Positions 42,001 through 57,000 of a DNA stretch of 64,000 nt are shown here, one piece after another. Made by a program: the position numbers and the translations under genes. The notes under the pieces were generated by a model. It was not told where the DNA came from. It did not search any database and saw only the letters and a program-made list of their open reading frames with translations. The DNA is from Lepeophtheirus salmonis (Eukaryota; Arthropoda; Copepoda; Siphonostomatoida; Caligidae). Within the stretch, counting starts at the first letter, position 1. Every line of letters begins with the position of its first letter. The DNA is taken from contig NC_052136.2 in NCBI RefSeq assembly GCF_016086655.4, positions 53,932,492 through 53,996,491 on the forward strand. The letters run 5' to 3'.

Positions 42001-45000
42001 GGGCCGTCAGAAAGTCTAAGAACTAGTGGCTTTTAATAAAATTATAGAGAATTTTTAGAGAATGGAACCAAATTGGCTTAATTTTGTGACCTTCATTACT
42101 GAGGCTGGATGTTTGGTGTTTTATACTTTACGCAGGTTGCAGTTGACTTCTCCAAAACATAAGACACGATCATTTTGCCTAATATAAACGGGGTCCGCTG
42201 TTTGTAAGTCCGAGAAGAACAATATTCGGTTTCCGTGATACTTCAGGTCATTGTAAAGCTTTTTCCACCGATCAAATGTAATTTTTGCTGTTGATGAGTG
42301 AGAAGGGGTCGTTCAATATGTCGGAGAGACTTGTCACCAGCTTTTTTTTACGGAATTGGACACCATGGAACGACTCATCCAATACAACTTTTTCATAAAA
42401 TTAAGCAAAACCTCTCAAAACACAATTAAAGCCATGGTCCAAAACTTTTGGATGGCCCAGTATATACATATAAAAGAGTTTGTATCCTTTATGGGTGCCC
42501 ACGCCGTTGGACCTAGGAGGCTGAAACTTTGTATAAATACCTCTTTTCAATGTTGTCAGGCTAAGACAGAGGTTCTAAAATTGTTTTTTGGAGCTCAAGT
42601 AAACTACATAGAGGTTTAATTTATAAATCAAAAAGTGAATGGACTATATAAAAAACGAAAAAAAAATCTCTTAATTTATTTAAAATCAAATAAGTTATGT
42701 AGAAAAAAAGAAATCTGGCAATATTACAAAAAAATGGATTTCCAATGAGATATTGGATCTGTAAACATAATAAAGTTTGTAGAAATTTGTCTGGAAATTC
42801 GTTTGCACAAACATTTAACACTTAAAATGGATTTTTAACTAAAACAATTGTCCTTTTCTTAATAATTTCTCAATTTTTTTCAAACTTTTTCTTTTTTTTT
42901 TTCAATTTTTAAGCAAAAATGTCCACAAAACGATGCATTTTGGAGAAAAAGGATTAATCTATATTTGCTCCTTTACTATTTAGTATTTTCAATCTTTGGA
43001 ACATTTATTTGCATAAATTTTGCAATATTTCAAAAATAAACAAGTTATCGAGAGTGATTTTTTCGACAAAATTATTTTGTATGATTTTCTCGTTTTTGCA
43101 CGTACGAAAAAATCCTTGCTAGGCTTATGTTTGTCTTTACTATTCCAATAAATGCTATTTACTACTATTTTTTTTTTCAAAATTCGTGCAAAATAGTTTT
43201 TTGCATTTATTTTTTTGCAGATTTCAATAAGGCAATCGTTGACAAAAAAAAAAAAAAAAAAAAATGGGGGCTTATCATATAGACAGTTTTTTTTTTTTTG
43301 ATAAAATGAGCTTGTTATCGAGGGTGATTTTTTCGACGACATTATTCTCCTTTACTTTTTTGGTTTTACAAGTACGAAAACAATCGTAGTAGGATTGTGT
43401 CCTCTGTACAATTCTAATAAATGTTAGCTACCTTTTTTTTGCTAAATTATTATTGAAAAATAGTTTTTTGTAATTTCCTTCACTCATTTCAAATGGACAA
43501 TTTTTTGACAATAATAAAAGATATAATTTTTTTGTTGACAAATTTTTTTATGCATATTTACTCTCTGTTTTTGTCTTTTTCTTTTTTTATAAGATAAAAT
43601 CTGCTGTGATCCATCAATGTTTGAAAGCTTCCGATGGCAGTGCATGATTTTTGTTTTTGTTTTTATGAATGCCAAATTTGCCAAATTGACAAACATTTTT
43701 TATAGACTAAAAACCTTTTTTTTAAATTTTAGAATGTTTTAATAATAACTTTTTAAAAAGAAGAAAATTGTGAGATTTAAAATTTTTTAAACAGGATAAC
43801 TATTTTTCATTGTTATAACACTAAAAAATGCAAACACCATTGATTCACAAACATTGATCTTGTAAGGTTGTTAAATACTTCCAGGAAAGTATGTGGGTTA
43901 GTTTTAGAAGGGAAATTAATAATTCCGGGAGGATATTCTGATAATGAAATGTGTATGAGAGATAAATTGGAAAGAGCTAATAAAAAAAATTACCTAGCAT
44001 AATTACAGTTTATAATGCAATAAAAGGTGTTCCATTGAAATCTGAACACTAACTAATTCAATAATTAAATAAGTTTCCATAAAAAATTATTTACAAAACA
44101 AAACATATCTGAGCTCTTTAGCTAACGTACAGCTCGAGAAAATGACACTTGAACAAGATTAACAAATTTGCATCGGAAATTTCCAAGCAGTTGGGCGTCT
44201 CCAGAACCACCGTTTACGCTGTCAGCAAGTCCCAGATGTGCAAAAGAAAAACAGTTTCTCTACAAAAACCAAACAGGACCCGAAGGAGTGAAAGAAAACA
44301 ACCCAGGCCCATCCCCTCAAGTTCATTAGGGTCCATGCCAAACATCTCGAGCTTTCAGACAGGACTGTCCAGAGAGCTATCAAAAAGTGAATGATACTTT
44401 AAAGTTATATTGAACAATTTTTGACACTTTTGGCCCACTTACAGCCATGATGCTAACCCACTCGACTACACCTTTTAAATGCATGTTGAGGGGAAGATTT
44501 TAAGTGCCGTCATCCAAAAACACCGAACCCCTCAAGATCACTGTCAGCAAACACTATTACGTTATCATAAAGAACTGTATCCACAGCAGGTCTTCTGCCA
44601 ACCCTGGAAGCTATAATTGCCGCTAAAAGTGGCTACATTATTGATTAAGAGAGCTCAGACAGAGATCTATTTATTGTATTAGTTTTGTTGAAATTATATC
44701 ATTAATTAAAAAAATACTTCTTTTTGAATATTATAATTCAGAGTGTTCAGATTTTAATGGATGACCCGGTTTGTGACTTCAGTAATAATTATTTAGAATG
44801 CATAATTCCAAAGAAATACCTCCTTTAAAATAAATTCTATACAATAATTGATGGGACTAATTTACCTGAAATGCTCCCTCATTTCTGCAACTTTATCACG
44901 GACGGCTTGAATGAAATCATCATGTCCTGCAATCTCAGATGTAACGACGGAAAACTGTTTCCAGTTATAGCGCACCAATATAGAGAGCATGGCTGCTACT

Positions 45001-48000
45001 TGATGTTCCAAACTTGGAGCTAATTGAAGTTGTAATCGCATTTTTGACTATTGTAGAAAGGAAAAAAATGTAAAAATTATATGGTTATATATAGACCAAA
45101 ATAAAATTACTGAATACTTACTTGACCCTTATGAATGCATGAAATGATAAAAATATGTAAGTTTTATGTTTGTCGAATTAGACAAAAATATAGAAAATGT
45201 TGCATTTAAGAAATTATTGGTTTTTTGTAATTTTTTAAGAAATGTATACATTACAATTATTTAAATAATGCCCTTATATAAAATCGGTTGACCACCAGTT
45301 ATATTTATAAGCTTTCAAACTATTAACCCTTTTTCTACACGGGGTACATACTTCAGTTTGAAGTCTCCTTGACTTGAAATTATGTATTAACATAACCGAT
45401 TTGTCATATAAACACTGCAATTATGTTCAAAAGAATTATAAGCTTTAGGAGTGTCACAAAATATCAAATATTCAGGATATAACTAGTAACTACTTATTCA
45501 GGTAACAACAACTAACATGTGTAACTAAAACGATATCATATTAAAAAAAGCTTATATATGTTATTTTAATATAAAATATACTACATTTAGTAATTCAATT
45601 CAGTATATATGATGAATTCAGTCTTGTACTTTATATTACATACATGTTTGAAACCTTTTCAAATGTGTATGCTTTAAAACGTTTTGAACATTTTTTAAAC
45701 ATTCAATGAAACATAACAAACTAAAGTGACAATTTAGCCACAGTGCCGCCACACGCTTAAGACATTTAGTATTTAAACTACCGCTAGTATATGACATTTG
45801 TGGATGTTGTTAAATCTATTCATGTAATATATAAATTTTATCATCCACAGTATATATTCTTGATAAATTTATTTTCTCTAAAAAAACAAAAAAAAAAACA
45901 GAGAAATAAAATACGGCGAAATTTGATTTTATAATCATTTAGAGGAAAATGTAATTTTTGGGGTTATAGATTGCTAAAAATATGCTTTTGCATCCAAAAA
46001 ATTTCTCTATATTTGAATTTGTGACGCTTCACCCCTATTAATATATATAAGTTATCATAGGAGAATATAGACACAGAGATATAATAACGAATCTATCATG
46101 TTTACAATGGTAAAGGCTGTTTAACCACATCTATCATGCTTGTACACATTTAAGTGTATATATAGGTATATAAGTATTTATAAATGCTACTTTTGTGAGA
46201 GAGAAACTCTTCCCCTGATATAATTTAAAAAGGAAATTATTCAAAAAAAAAAACAACTGTTATATTCTATATTGTAACAATATGAATAAGTCACAAATAT
46301 GTAAAAAATACTAGCTATAATTTTACATTTATATTGGGGATCTTTGTTGAAAGGAATAACTCTAAAAAACTGGTCATTTTGATCCATTAAACAAGATAAT
46401 TTTTGGTGTGATTTGTGGTACGTGGTTTGTAAAAAAAAATATAGTATTTGAAAGTAACCACACTAACTAAATAAACTTACACATGACTGAAGTTACTTTG
46501 ACATTTAAATAACAATTTATTTCATGTATTTGTAACCTCAAACAAGAACAACATGAAATATCAAAAAATTAAGTAATATATTATTTGTATATAATGGCAA
46601 TCATTTTATGTTACAATATAGCATTTTTTAAAGATAGATTTCATGTTTTTTTGGAGCTTAATCGATTATACAAGAACCTGCTATGTCAATATGATCAGTA
46701 TAAAAAATAAATTTCTTTAAAATGTAAAGGAAACACAAAATAAATATGACATTGCCACAAGAAAAATAAGGGACCCTTTTTATACTCACAGACATCGAGT
46801 TGATTTCATTTAAAAAAAGTTCTTAAAAACAGATACATCCATAGATCTATTTCTATGTATACTCTGAAATCCCCCTTACAAGTATCTATATATAGTTTTC
46901 ACAAGTCGTCATCATTCTAGATGTCGGCCATCTTGGAAGTATTAAAAAAACCAAATACCATATTTGAAAATCGAATTTTTCTTATTCATGTGATAAGGTA
47001 TTTTTGTAGTTTCCGAATGATTTTTTAAAAATTGCATGTAATTTATTATAGTCTATAATGGATTGTACGAAATTTTTTAATGTGAAAGTTTTATTTTTGA
47101 ATAAATTATGAGGTTTATAAATCACTAAATAAAACATTTCAATTTAAAAGCTAAATACTAATTTTCAAAATAATCATGACTTTTATATCCTGTGGGTGAG
47201 AGTTAAGATAATAAGTAAGTAGATTTTACTTATTAAACTATTTCAATTAGTACTAATAAACTGCGAGGGGGGTATGAAAAGTTCCCGACCTCAACGTGAA
47301 GATGGAAGCCCTTGTAATTAAATACTAGTTACATATACACTTCAAAGATTTACAGGGCGTAGCAGGACGTTACAGTGCATTTTTGACAACAGGTGACAAA
47401 AAACCCCTATGCTGAATACTTGTGATTTGTGAATGGGTGTCGATGTAACAGGAAAAACTGGTTAGAGAAACAGGCAGCATGAAATACCTGCTAATAGATC
47501 AGTTATTAGCTGCAACAAACTTGTTTTTCTTTTTAACATGTCAGCAGTTTTTACTTGTAAACCCAAATTCAATTTTTTTTTGCTCTCACAACCAGTCTTA
47601 CTTGTTGTAGTTACAGGTCGTTATTGGGAACAGGCATATAATTCCTGTAGCATCATATTACTACAACCTGCAGTCTTTGTTTCTTTTCGCTCTTGTTATA
47701 AAGTTTATAAATATTATTTTTTTAAATTATACAAATTCAAATTTAAGAATCGTAAAATTTGGTGTTAACACCTAGAGTTACAAAGAGGATTTTCAAATGA
47801 ATAAGTTATATTTTTTTGAAATGTTACGTATACATTTAGAGGAAAATATTTTAGAATTTTTAATTTTCATACTCTAATAATGGAATATTGAGCTTCTGAG
47901 TACACTGGCGGGATATCTGGGACAGTGTGGCTACTATTCCAGTACCACGACTTAAGAGACTACTCTTTTATAACTGTAGGATTTATTGATATAGCAAGAT

Positions 48001-51000
48001 CTTTTTTATAGCTTATTTATGAATTTTCCTTTACATGCTATACCATGATAATTTTTTTGGGAATTTATAAAAACGTAGAAAATAATGAATGATAGTAGGA
48101 ACCCATAACAATAAGTTCTATCCACAAACTTTCGTATTTTAGTTTGACTAACACCCAAAAACAGTTGATAACCCCTGGTCTATGGTTCCGATGCTTTGTC
48201 TAGACGTAATGTTCACATACTTAATAAATAAAAGTTTATGTTTTCAACATAAGAGAATACTTTACGGCAACATCAAAATGGGAACTAAAATGATAACATT
48301 GTCCTTCTAATGTTTAAAAAATGGTATTAAAAATGAATATTTTAGTTCACTGACTTGTGTTACATGTCATCAAGAGTTGAAAAGCCTGTTGCAGTATATT
48401 CAATCCTGTAAACAACACTCGAAGCTTTCAAAAACAAGGTACCCCTGCATCAAGTGTCCTTATACATTGTACAGTCGAACTGCATTCTTTTGTCAACAGG
48501 ACCAAAATCACAAAGAAACAAAGGCTGTTGAGGAGTGCCAGCAGACACAGGATCAGCCAGCATTTCTGTACATAGACTGCAATAAGATAATTATATCTCA
48601 AAAGGAATATCTGAAACACGTTTCAAAGCTGACAAAATATGACTCACTTCAGTCACCGGCATGTATATTTGGGTTATGAATCTCCTAAGACATCATGTCA
48701 ATAAAAGAGAGACTTACCTCACGGCACAAATTGTTAATAATAAGGACATTAAAGTATTTGTGTTCAGCCAATGCTCCTCACGTATTGTTTCTGATCTCAA
48801 TGAGCTGAGAGACAATGGTTTGTGTGTGGCAGAAGATGGCCTGGTATACCCAGTCCGAGTTGCGCAATACCGACTGAGCAATTTAGCAAGAAATACGGTG
48901 AAATTGACATACATTATCTACTGTGTCACATATATAATATACATTATACTCATTTCAGGTTTTTCGTATTGCAGAGGGTTTTGCATTGCGGCTAGTGTTA
49001 CATTACGTCAGAGGATAGAGTGAAAGCAAGATCATCTACTGACTTACACCCTGAGAAATTCGTAAGACTCTGAAAAAATGGACTTAAAAGCGTTATCAAA
49101 CAATGGAGACGCTCGAGGGCTGAAAGAAAATAGTATCATCAATAAGATAAAACACTTTCACTGTGCCAAGATCGGTGCTCTCCCTCCATGCATGATGCAC
49201 GATGTTTATAGTGGTGGGTGTAAAGAAATTTTTTTGGTTTGTATAATTTAATATGTGTGAATATTATTTTCGAAAAGTCCAATTGGCATTTATCTTTGCC
49301 AGGTTTTGCTCGAACTGACATGTGCCTCATCATCAATGCGTTATTCAGAATGAAAGTAATCTCTGCAGAAGCCTTTATAAGAACAAACACGTTGTTCCAG
49401 CGAACAGTGCTAAAGGCGCTGATAAGATAATTTGGATACCCAAGCTTAGAGTTGACTTTTTAACAACTCAAGTTGCCAGGCACAATTTGTCAGAACTCCA
49501 AGTTCATACTATACTTCACCCTAATGTTCTTTAAATAACTTTTGACATATGTTCAAGCCTTGAAATCAGATGAATGGAAGCTCTACTTACTCCAGAAACA
49601 GGTGAGCTGCTGAATACTGACCAGTTGTCCGAACGACAAATTCAGGAGTTTGAGAGCCCTTACACTCTGTACCTCGACTTCATAATACAATTGTACAGAC
49701 AGGATGAATACAAAGTCAGCCAGTCATCTTAACAGCATAGAAAAATTAACATAGCAGACGAAGGTAACTTATATTTGCTAGACAAGGATCTTGAGACAGA
49801 TTGTAGTAAAACAAAAACCAAGCGTTTGTGGCCAAAAGTTCCCAAGCATATATTTGTCCTATGTTATCTAAAAATGATTTGTTGCATAGGTAGTATCAGT
49901 TTGACAAACACTAGCAGAGCAGAGTCGAAAAACGGACAGATTAAAAGGAAAGCAAGGATGTCGAAAAACTCAAAAAGTGTTCCCATTACAATGCTACGAG
50001 CTGACAAAAAATTCCATGCTTCCAACAAAAAAGATGCGCACTCAGTGATGTTGAGGAAGAGAGGGTGATAGAAGGGCGGACACTGAGGGAAGTTGACCCA
50101 GCTCATTTCACACGGTCAAAAATAAACCCGTTCACCAACTACATTTTGGCCGACTCGGTTAAATTGCGTCAAGTGGCCTACACATTAATGAATCCCAAGT
50201 CCTTTTGCTTTAAAAAAATGACATGACAGAAGCATTTGGGTTTGTGAAGAAGCTAGCAGTTAATATTAAATCGATTGGAAACAAACCAGCCATAAAAGTT
50301 ATCTACCACAAAGTGATAGCTCACTTTTTGTATGATTTTAGCTTGTATAACCTTGAACCACCAAAGAATGAATTTAGCAATTTATTGCTGATAGAGCTGG
50401 CATCACCATTTCCCTTATTTTTCTATAAAATTAAGAATAATAAAACAGAGCAGATGCTTGTGTTGCTTAGAGCTGAAGTCTAATTTTTCTCTTTCTAGAA
50501 CCGATAGTATTTCTCTAGGTTGATCCTCCGCTTTCTCTCTTCTTGGTGAAACATGATCAATGTATTCTTGTTAGAGTACCTTTAATAATAACTATATGCT
50601 CCTCTTTTTCTGTGCAATATTTATTTTTTGGTAGGAAGCTGCCATTGCTTCTCTCTTGATGTTCAACGATTTTAACCATTTTGGTAAGGTTGATCTTGCC
50701 ATCAAAACTAATGCATTTGATTTTCATTGATTCTTCTTTTTAAGATTTTGCATGAATTTTCCTGTACTTCTGTCTTTCCCCTTTAACTTTTTGCCTATCT
50801 AGTATATTTAAAGGTGCAATTAATTCCATATCTTCTAAAAGAAAATTGCATATAGCTGCTACTGCTGTATCTGACAACCGAAATCTGTCGGCCATTATTA
50901 CGAGATTAGGGTAACTACCCTTATTATGGTCAGAATTTTTGAATTGCCTCACAGATTCTTCTTCAAAGTCCAAGTTCTCATCAGCATTTTCAGGCATTGG

Positions 51001-54000
51001 GAAAATCTTCCACATCTGAAAAATTTGTTAAGGACTGATTATAAGAATTTTGGTCAATTAGCCGTTTCTCTTCGTTATTTTCACGCTCAATTTGACATTC
51101 CCTCCTTGTGGCAGTACCAAATTCTTTCTGGTAGTAACACAATCAATATGTCCTAACATCCCCACCCTATTTTTTGATCAATATATGCCACCACTCTTGA
51201 AACAGGATCTTTCTTTAACATTTGCATTTATCTATTGGAATTTTATTCTCATAGCATTGACATGAAGCGATATCAAACATTTCCTCACACTCATTAACGA
51301 ACTTTTTGACCAAAGGAGTATCAGTTTTCAACCCATTTTTAGAAATCCTATTTGTTCATTGCAGGAATGCTGAATTGCTCCCATATTGACAAAACTAAAT
51401 CAGCAGTTCTTAAATAAGCTTATAGGTATAGAATTTAAAAAATAAGATATTGGCAAAACTTTCTCCTTTTCATATGTAACTTTTATACTTTTCGTCTATT
51501 TTCGCACTAAATCCGGGGGGCACAACTTTAATCTCGCTGTAGAAGTAAGGCAATTAACTTTAGCAAAAAATTACATATCGTGCAACATCCTTTTTTAAAG
51601 CATATAAAGCTTTTTTTATAAATAAGAAAAAGAACGTTTATTTCATTATTTTTTTTTTATTTCATACAGAAACCTTTCTGGACTATAGGTGGCGAGGTTA
51701 ATTTTTTCCTCTACGATTTTTTTTAGTAAAACAGATTTCTATCTACTATTCGCAACTTTTGAGGGGTCATAATGCGTGATAGCTCAATTTTGTGCTCCCG
51801 TTATTCCCCCTAGTCTACAGTGTACACGCATGATAGATGTGGTACACCGCCTTCACTGAGTAGAGTGAAGAGGTGCAGTTGCTATAGTTCTTAACCCTTC
51901 ATTAGTGAAATAGGATTTTCTCTATCCCGAAGCTTATAAAACTATCTTCAATTCCTTTTAGATTAGATTTCAATTATTTTGAATGAGTTCAAATTTGTTA
52001 TTTAATAGATCACAGGCACTCTCATTAAATTTGATAATTACTTATCTAAAAAGTGGTTAAGCACAGTTCGCTAACTGTGTTAAAAAAAGAATGTTCACTA
52101 AGTCAGTATATTAATATACGTGTAGCTTAGTTGATTTTTAAATCTTAGGTTTTATTTAGCTACGCCTTGGGTATTGTTGAAAAGTTCAATGGCATCCCTG
52201 CGTTATACGCTAATGTATATTAAAAAAAAAAAAAAATCATATCTTATATATTAATAGAGCAAAGCTTTTCTCTTGAAGATGCCTAATAACTGTTAACAAT
52301 GCCGGGTACTCCCGCTAGTATGTAATAAAAATCAATGATTATCGCACAAATAGGCTACAAATTTAGCTTAATGTATACAATATAATTTTATCCATAAACT
52401 AGTTTAAGGGGTACTTTTTAGAATCAAGCAATAGTTACACTTAAAGATATAATTTGCATTATATGTATCTCATATTTGCTTTTAAAAAAAATAGACAATG
52501 TACATTTCATATTATATACTTTATTAGTGCACTGACAATTGAACAACTACTAATTCAAGTCCGTAACGTTGTAGAGGAAGAATTGTTCTCTCAAAAATGT
52601 CAAACTGGACCCGGAGGAGTTAAATAAAACATCTCAGACCAATCCCCTCATGTACATGAGGGCCCATGCAAAAGATCTTGGAGTTTCACACCAGACTGTC
52701 CAGAGAGCTATCAAAAAAGTGTGTGTGGAAAGAGCATTGTAAGGTGAAAAGACCATTTTTGACACTAGCAATCAAATAAACCAATCTCCTCCGTTGCAAG
52801 ACTGTTTTGAATAAGTATTTGAATTCTTTTTTGAAAATTTTGGCCCCCAAAAAGCACTGATACAATACCCATCGACTACATCTGTTGGGTACCTGTCGAG
52901 GGGAAGGCCTGAAATGTCCTTCGTCCAAACACCCTGGCCCTCAAAGCCACTTTCAGCCGAACCTGGGACGCCATGACAGAGTACTACACCTACAGAGGGT
53001 GCCATACCTTCAGTTGCCGCCTGGAGCCCATACTTGCCACTAAGGCCGACTACATCATTAATTAAGAGAGCTCAGACACACAACAGTTAATTATTCTTTA
53101 TTTCACACGGGTGTGCTTACAGTTTAGTCTATTTCGAGTCCAGTTGATCAACAGTTATACTTTTTTTTAAATATGTACATAAGTCATAACCAATGCATTT
53201 ATCTAAATTTGAGTCCTCTTTTTGTTCAGCATTCCCTGGCTACAAACATTGAATAACAATTATTACCTTCTAATAAGTTTTTTTTTTCCAATCCGTGCTC
53301 TCCTATTCAATGGAACTTCAACTATAGTGATTGCTGGATTACAGAGTAACCATCCTGCTGTAAACAAGGATGCCTCGTATCTGCATTACTGTTTGTAGTA
53401 ATGAAACAATTAATTTGTACACTTATGCTGAAATATGGGGGCTTTGGTTTTTACTTAGGAAGTAAAAAACATTTGATTGATCTTTATGCAGATGACCTTA
53501 CACTGATGGTAGAGGGTAATTAGGACAGACAAGTAATCATAAGAATCTAAATTTAACTCTCCGATTTTGGTACATTTTCTCTATTTTGGGGATGAAAATC
53601 AATGCGAAAAGACTTCCCTTCTTCCTATTGGTAGATGGTGTGCTGGGTCTCGAATAACGATTGGAGGTTGTAAAGTAGTTGAAAGCGTAAATATTTTGGG
53701 GGAAAGAATGGGCGGTAATAGCTTTATGAAACTAAACTCTCAAGCCAACCTGTGGTGTCAGACCTGGAAATGATTTTACTTGCAAAAGAGAGTACACCTG
53801 AACAACTCTAAATTAATTACTCAAATGATTTACTGTCGGTAGGCGAGAGGCTCTTATTGAAAGAGGAATCGTGGTTGAATAGATTATTTTATAAATATAA
53901 GATATGTCCTTGCCCTGAAGAGACCTCAATCTCAACTAAAAGGAGGAATATTACTACTCTCAAATATTTTACCATAAATTTATATAAAGATTTTTACAGA

Positions 54001-57000
54001 CATGACGTCCAAGCCTCTGTTGGAATGAAGGAGATTCATCACTGAGTCATCCATCTATAAGATGTTGATGTTTGGTACGAAATATTCCATCGATGTAGTG
54101 ACATTGCAATCCATGAACTGGGCAAAAAAAAAATGTATGGAGTAAATCACCTGTTTTTGATTCCAAGAGTACTATGGATGTAATCTGCCAAAATGGAAAC
54201 AGGAATTCCTTTTCCGAAAAACTCCAAAAACAACCGAGAGAACTGGAAACGATTGCCATCAAAGAGGACGTTCTTACATTTCATGATATTGATCACCAAT
54301 CGATTCTGAATACTCGAAGATTCTACAACCCTCTCCAGGGATCAGCAAAGTGGCATCTTCCAGTTACTCCTTGGTATCTGAAATTTAATCCTTAAGTTTT
54401 GAAATCTCATGTTGCGTTTCTTATCACTAAGGAATACATAAGGAGCTTAGATCTTCCTCAAAACATGGGAGAGGAGGATTATGCGTTCTCTTAAAGGTAC
54501 CAATGACGGTTGGAAATTCACCTCAAAATTTCAGATATCGACTTAGTTGATTAGTTTTTCTATAAATATTGAAAAGACTGTGGAAGAATATATAACGATA
54601 TCAAACACGATTTTGTTTCCTGTCCACTATTGAAAACTATAAAGGATTTTATATTTATGAATTCCAAGTATATTTTAAATTTTGAGCCAAATTATTGCGA
54701 AGCATTTGTCCTATTTCGTATTCCTTATAACAGGAAGCAGATGAGGAAAAAACAATATTTGTGACTGTCAGTAATTGTTTAGGATAATTACGTTCAATTA
54801 GGTCGTCAGTTAAAGGTTATTTTTTTTATTTATTGCAATTAATCAAAAGAGTGTTGTTGTTGACAATCGCTAGAAAAGTACCAAAAAAAAAAAAAAAAAA
54901 ATGGGTAGAAAAATATTAATAGTCGTGGAAAGTGTATAGAAAACATGTATAGGCATATTGCATATATATCATACTTTCTAACTTTCATGTCATTGTAAAT
55001 AACAATTTAGCTTCGAAAATCAATATTAAGAACATAATTTAATCAAAGAAATGCAGTTGTCAAAATATTGTAGAATCATTTTTTTCATAAGGCAAACATA
55101 AATACATTAACATGCATGATTAAGTGGCCATATACAAAGTATTTTAACAAATTTTTGGGATTTTTGCTCCCACCCTCCTCACTGTTCGCTTTTGGTACAC
55201 ATTTCTTTAGCCCAATCTTCCCCTCCTACCTCCCTACGTTCATTGTACATAGCTCCTATTCATATTAATTTTCAGCATCACGTATAATTTTACTTATCAA
55301 ACATAGCCAAGGATTTAAATTGTTGTAAAACAAATCATACAAATTACTAACAGATTTAAGTTAATTTAAAAGGCCCTGCACCGGCTGCAGATGTATTAAT
55401 CTGTCATGGTGTCCCAGTGCTGGCTGATTATAACTTTGAGGGCCTTGATGTTTGGATAATTTATACTGCATACCTTCTGCAGTCGAGTGTGTTCTCATCA
55501 GGGGTTTAGGAGGGCCAAAAGTGTCAAAAAAGAGTTCAAAATAACTCAAATATATGTCTATATATAAGTCATATATATATGCAATTATGAAAATCCAATG
55601 TAGAGTGGGCAAAAAAATCAAAAAAAACAACAACAACGAAAATCAACATGCTAATCTTGACAATTTGTAGAATGTTTTGGATTAGAGGAAGGATTTGATC
55701 GATGATGAAAAATGCATAAATAAAATGACAATTAACATTACAATTAGTTTTAATTCTTTATTTTCTGTAAAAAAATTAGGTTTTTTCCTTAAACGCATAA
55801 TACATAGTACTATTACATAGTAAACTCGTGAAAATGTATTATTGAATAAATAACTAAAAAATAACACTTCAAGTGGCTCTGACGTTCCGTTGCTATATCT
55901 GGAATAGCTTGTATCTTAATAAAACTCGTATGTTAATAGACATTTTTGCTCTGAATCCACATCGTACCAAAAATAATATCCTATGTTGTGTTACTCATAT
56001 GCCAAGTTATTACTTTATCTATTTCTCTATGTTAGCAACTAAAAATAATCGAAGGAAAGAGGGGACAAGACGGTTGAAATAATAATTAAACCAAAAAAGC
56101 ATGTATTTAAATAAAATACACCCACTTGATAAAAACGCAACTAGAGATGGGACTTTTATTCAGTGCAAGGAGAATAATAAAAATTCCAATTAGACGGCTT
56201 TAAATTATCTGAATTCAAGTGAAAATTTCTTTACCATTTATATATTTGTCACCTTTTCCCTCAAAGTCTCTTTAGTAGCAACTACAAAGAAACATAGTCT
56301 ACTAATGAGACTAAAATTGACGTTTCTACTCATATAAACTCAGAGAATGACATATACAAATGGGCTGTGACTCACTATTCGATAAATACTGCATTAACTC
56401 TACTTTATTTATGTAATACGTGTATGTACATAATTATGAATATTATGGAAATAAATTGCTAAAAAAAGGGGGGGGGTATATGTCTTCCCTGAAAGAGAAA
56501 AGCCTTGCTTCTTTTCTATTGAATGCATGTTAGTGTACATTTCTACTTTTATGGTTATAAAATGATTACATTATGAAGTATTTATGTATTCTTCTCACAT
56601 TTCATTTCGACTATTTGTATATTACTGTTGTATAAAATATATATGTATCTAGATATTAGTCACTCATAATACTTGACCAAAGTAATTTTAATTTTTTTAT
56701 TCTACGACTAATCTAAATAACATTTGTATTGTATGAATAATTGAAGAAAAATAATAATAACATATAATTAGGACTGGTTCAGTACACTAAACCCACTGTT
56801 CAGTACGAACCGCAGTATCGTGTGGTCCATTAAAATCCGAACACATTGAATTTGAAACTTCCAAAAGATGTGATTTATAATATAACGATAGAATTTGAAC
56901 AAAATTAAAAATATAAATAGATGCGTGTCCGAGGTCTATTAATAATGAATGCAGTAACCCATAGTGGGAATGATGCCCTCCAGGTGGCGGACGGAAGGCC

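Larger units (their letters stand above)
29146..44865 (-). other. Nmdar2 giant intron of about 15.7 kb
   Basis: The phases of the flanking exons match (2 + 1), so no exon is required. Contents: short-TIR element 29903-30141, dispersed repeat 30535-30845, foldback 33452-34268, Tc1-like relics 34790-35416 and 44021-44771, hairpin 36921-36980, Tc1/mariner element 38504-39838, short-TIR repeat 40610-41035, mariner fragments 41132-41284 and 42110-42350, tandem repeat 43036-43500. The stretches 31160-33450 and 35420-38500 contain no recognised gene. Confidence 0.75.

Noticed and set aside
42989..43342. Minus-strand frame of 117 codons with a Phe run
   Set aside because: It spans the tandem repeat and a homopolymer; low complexity.
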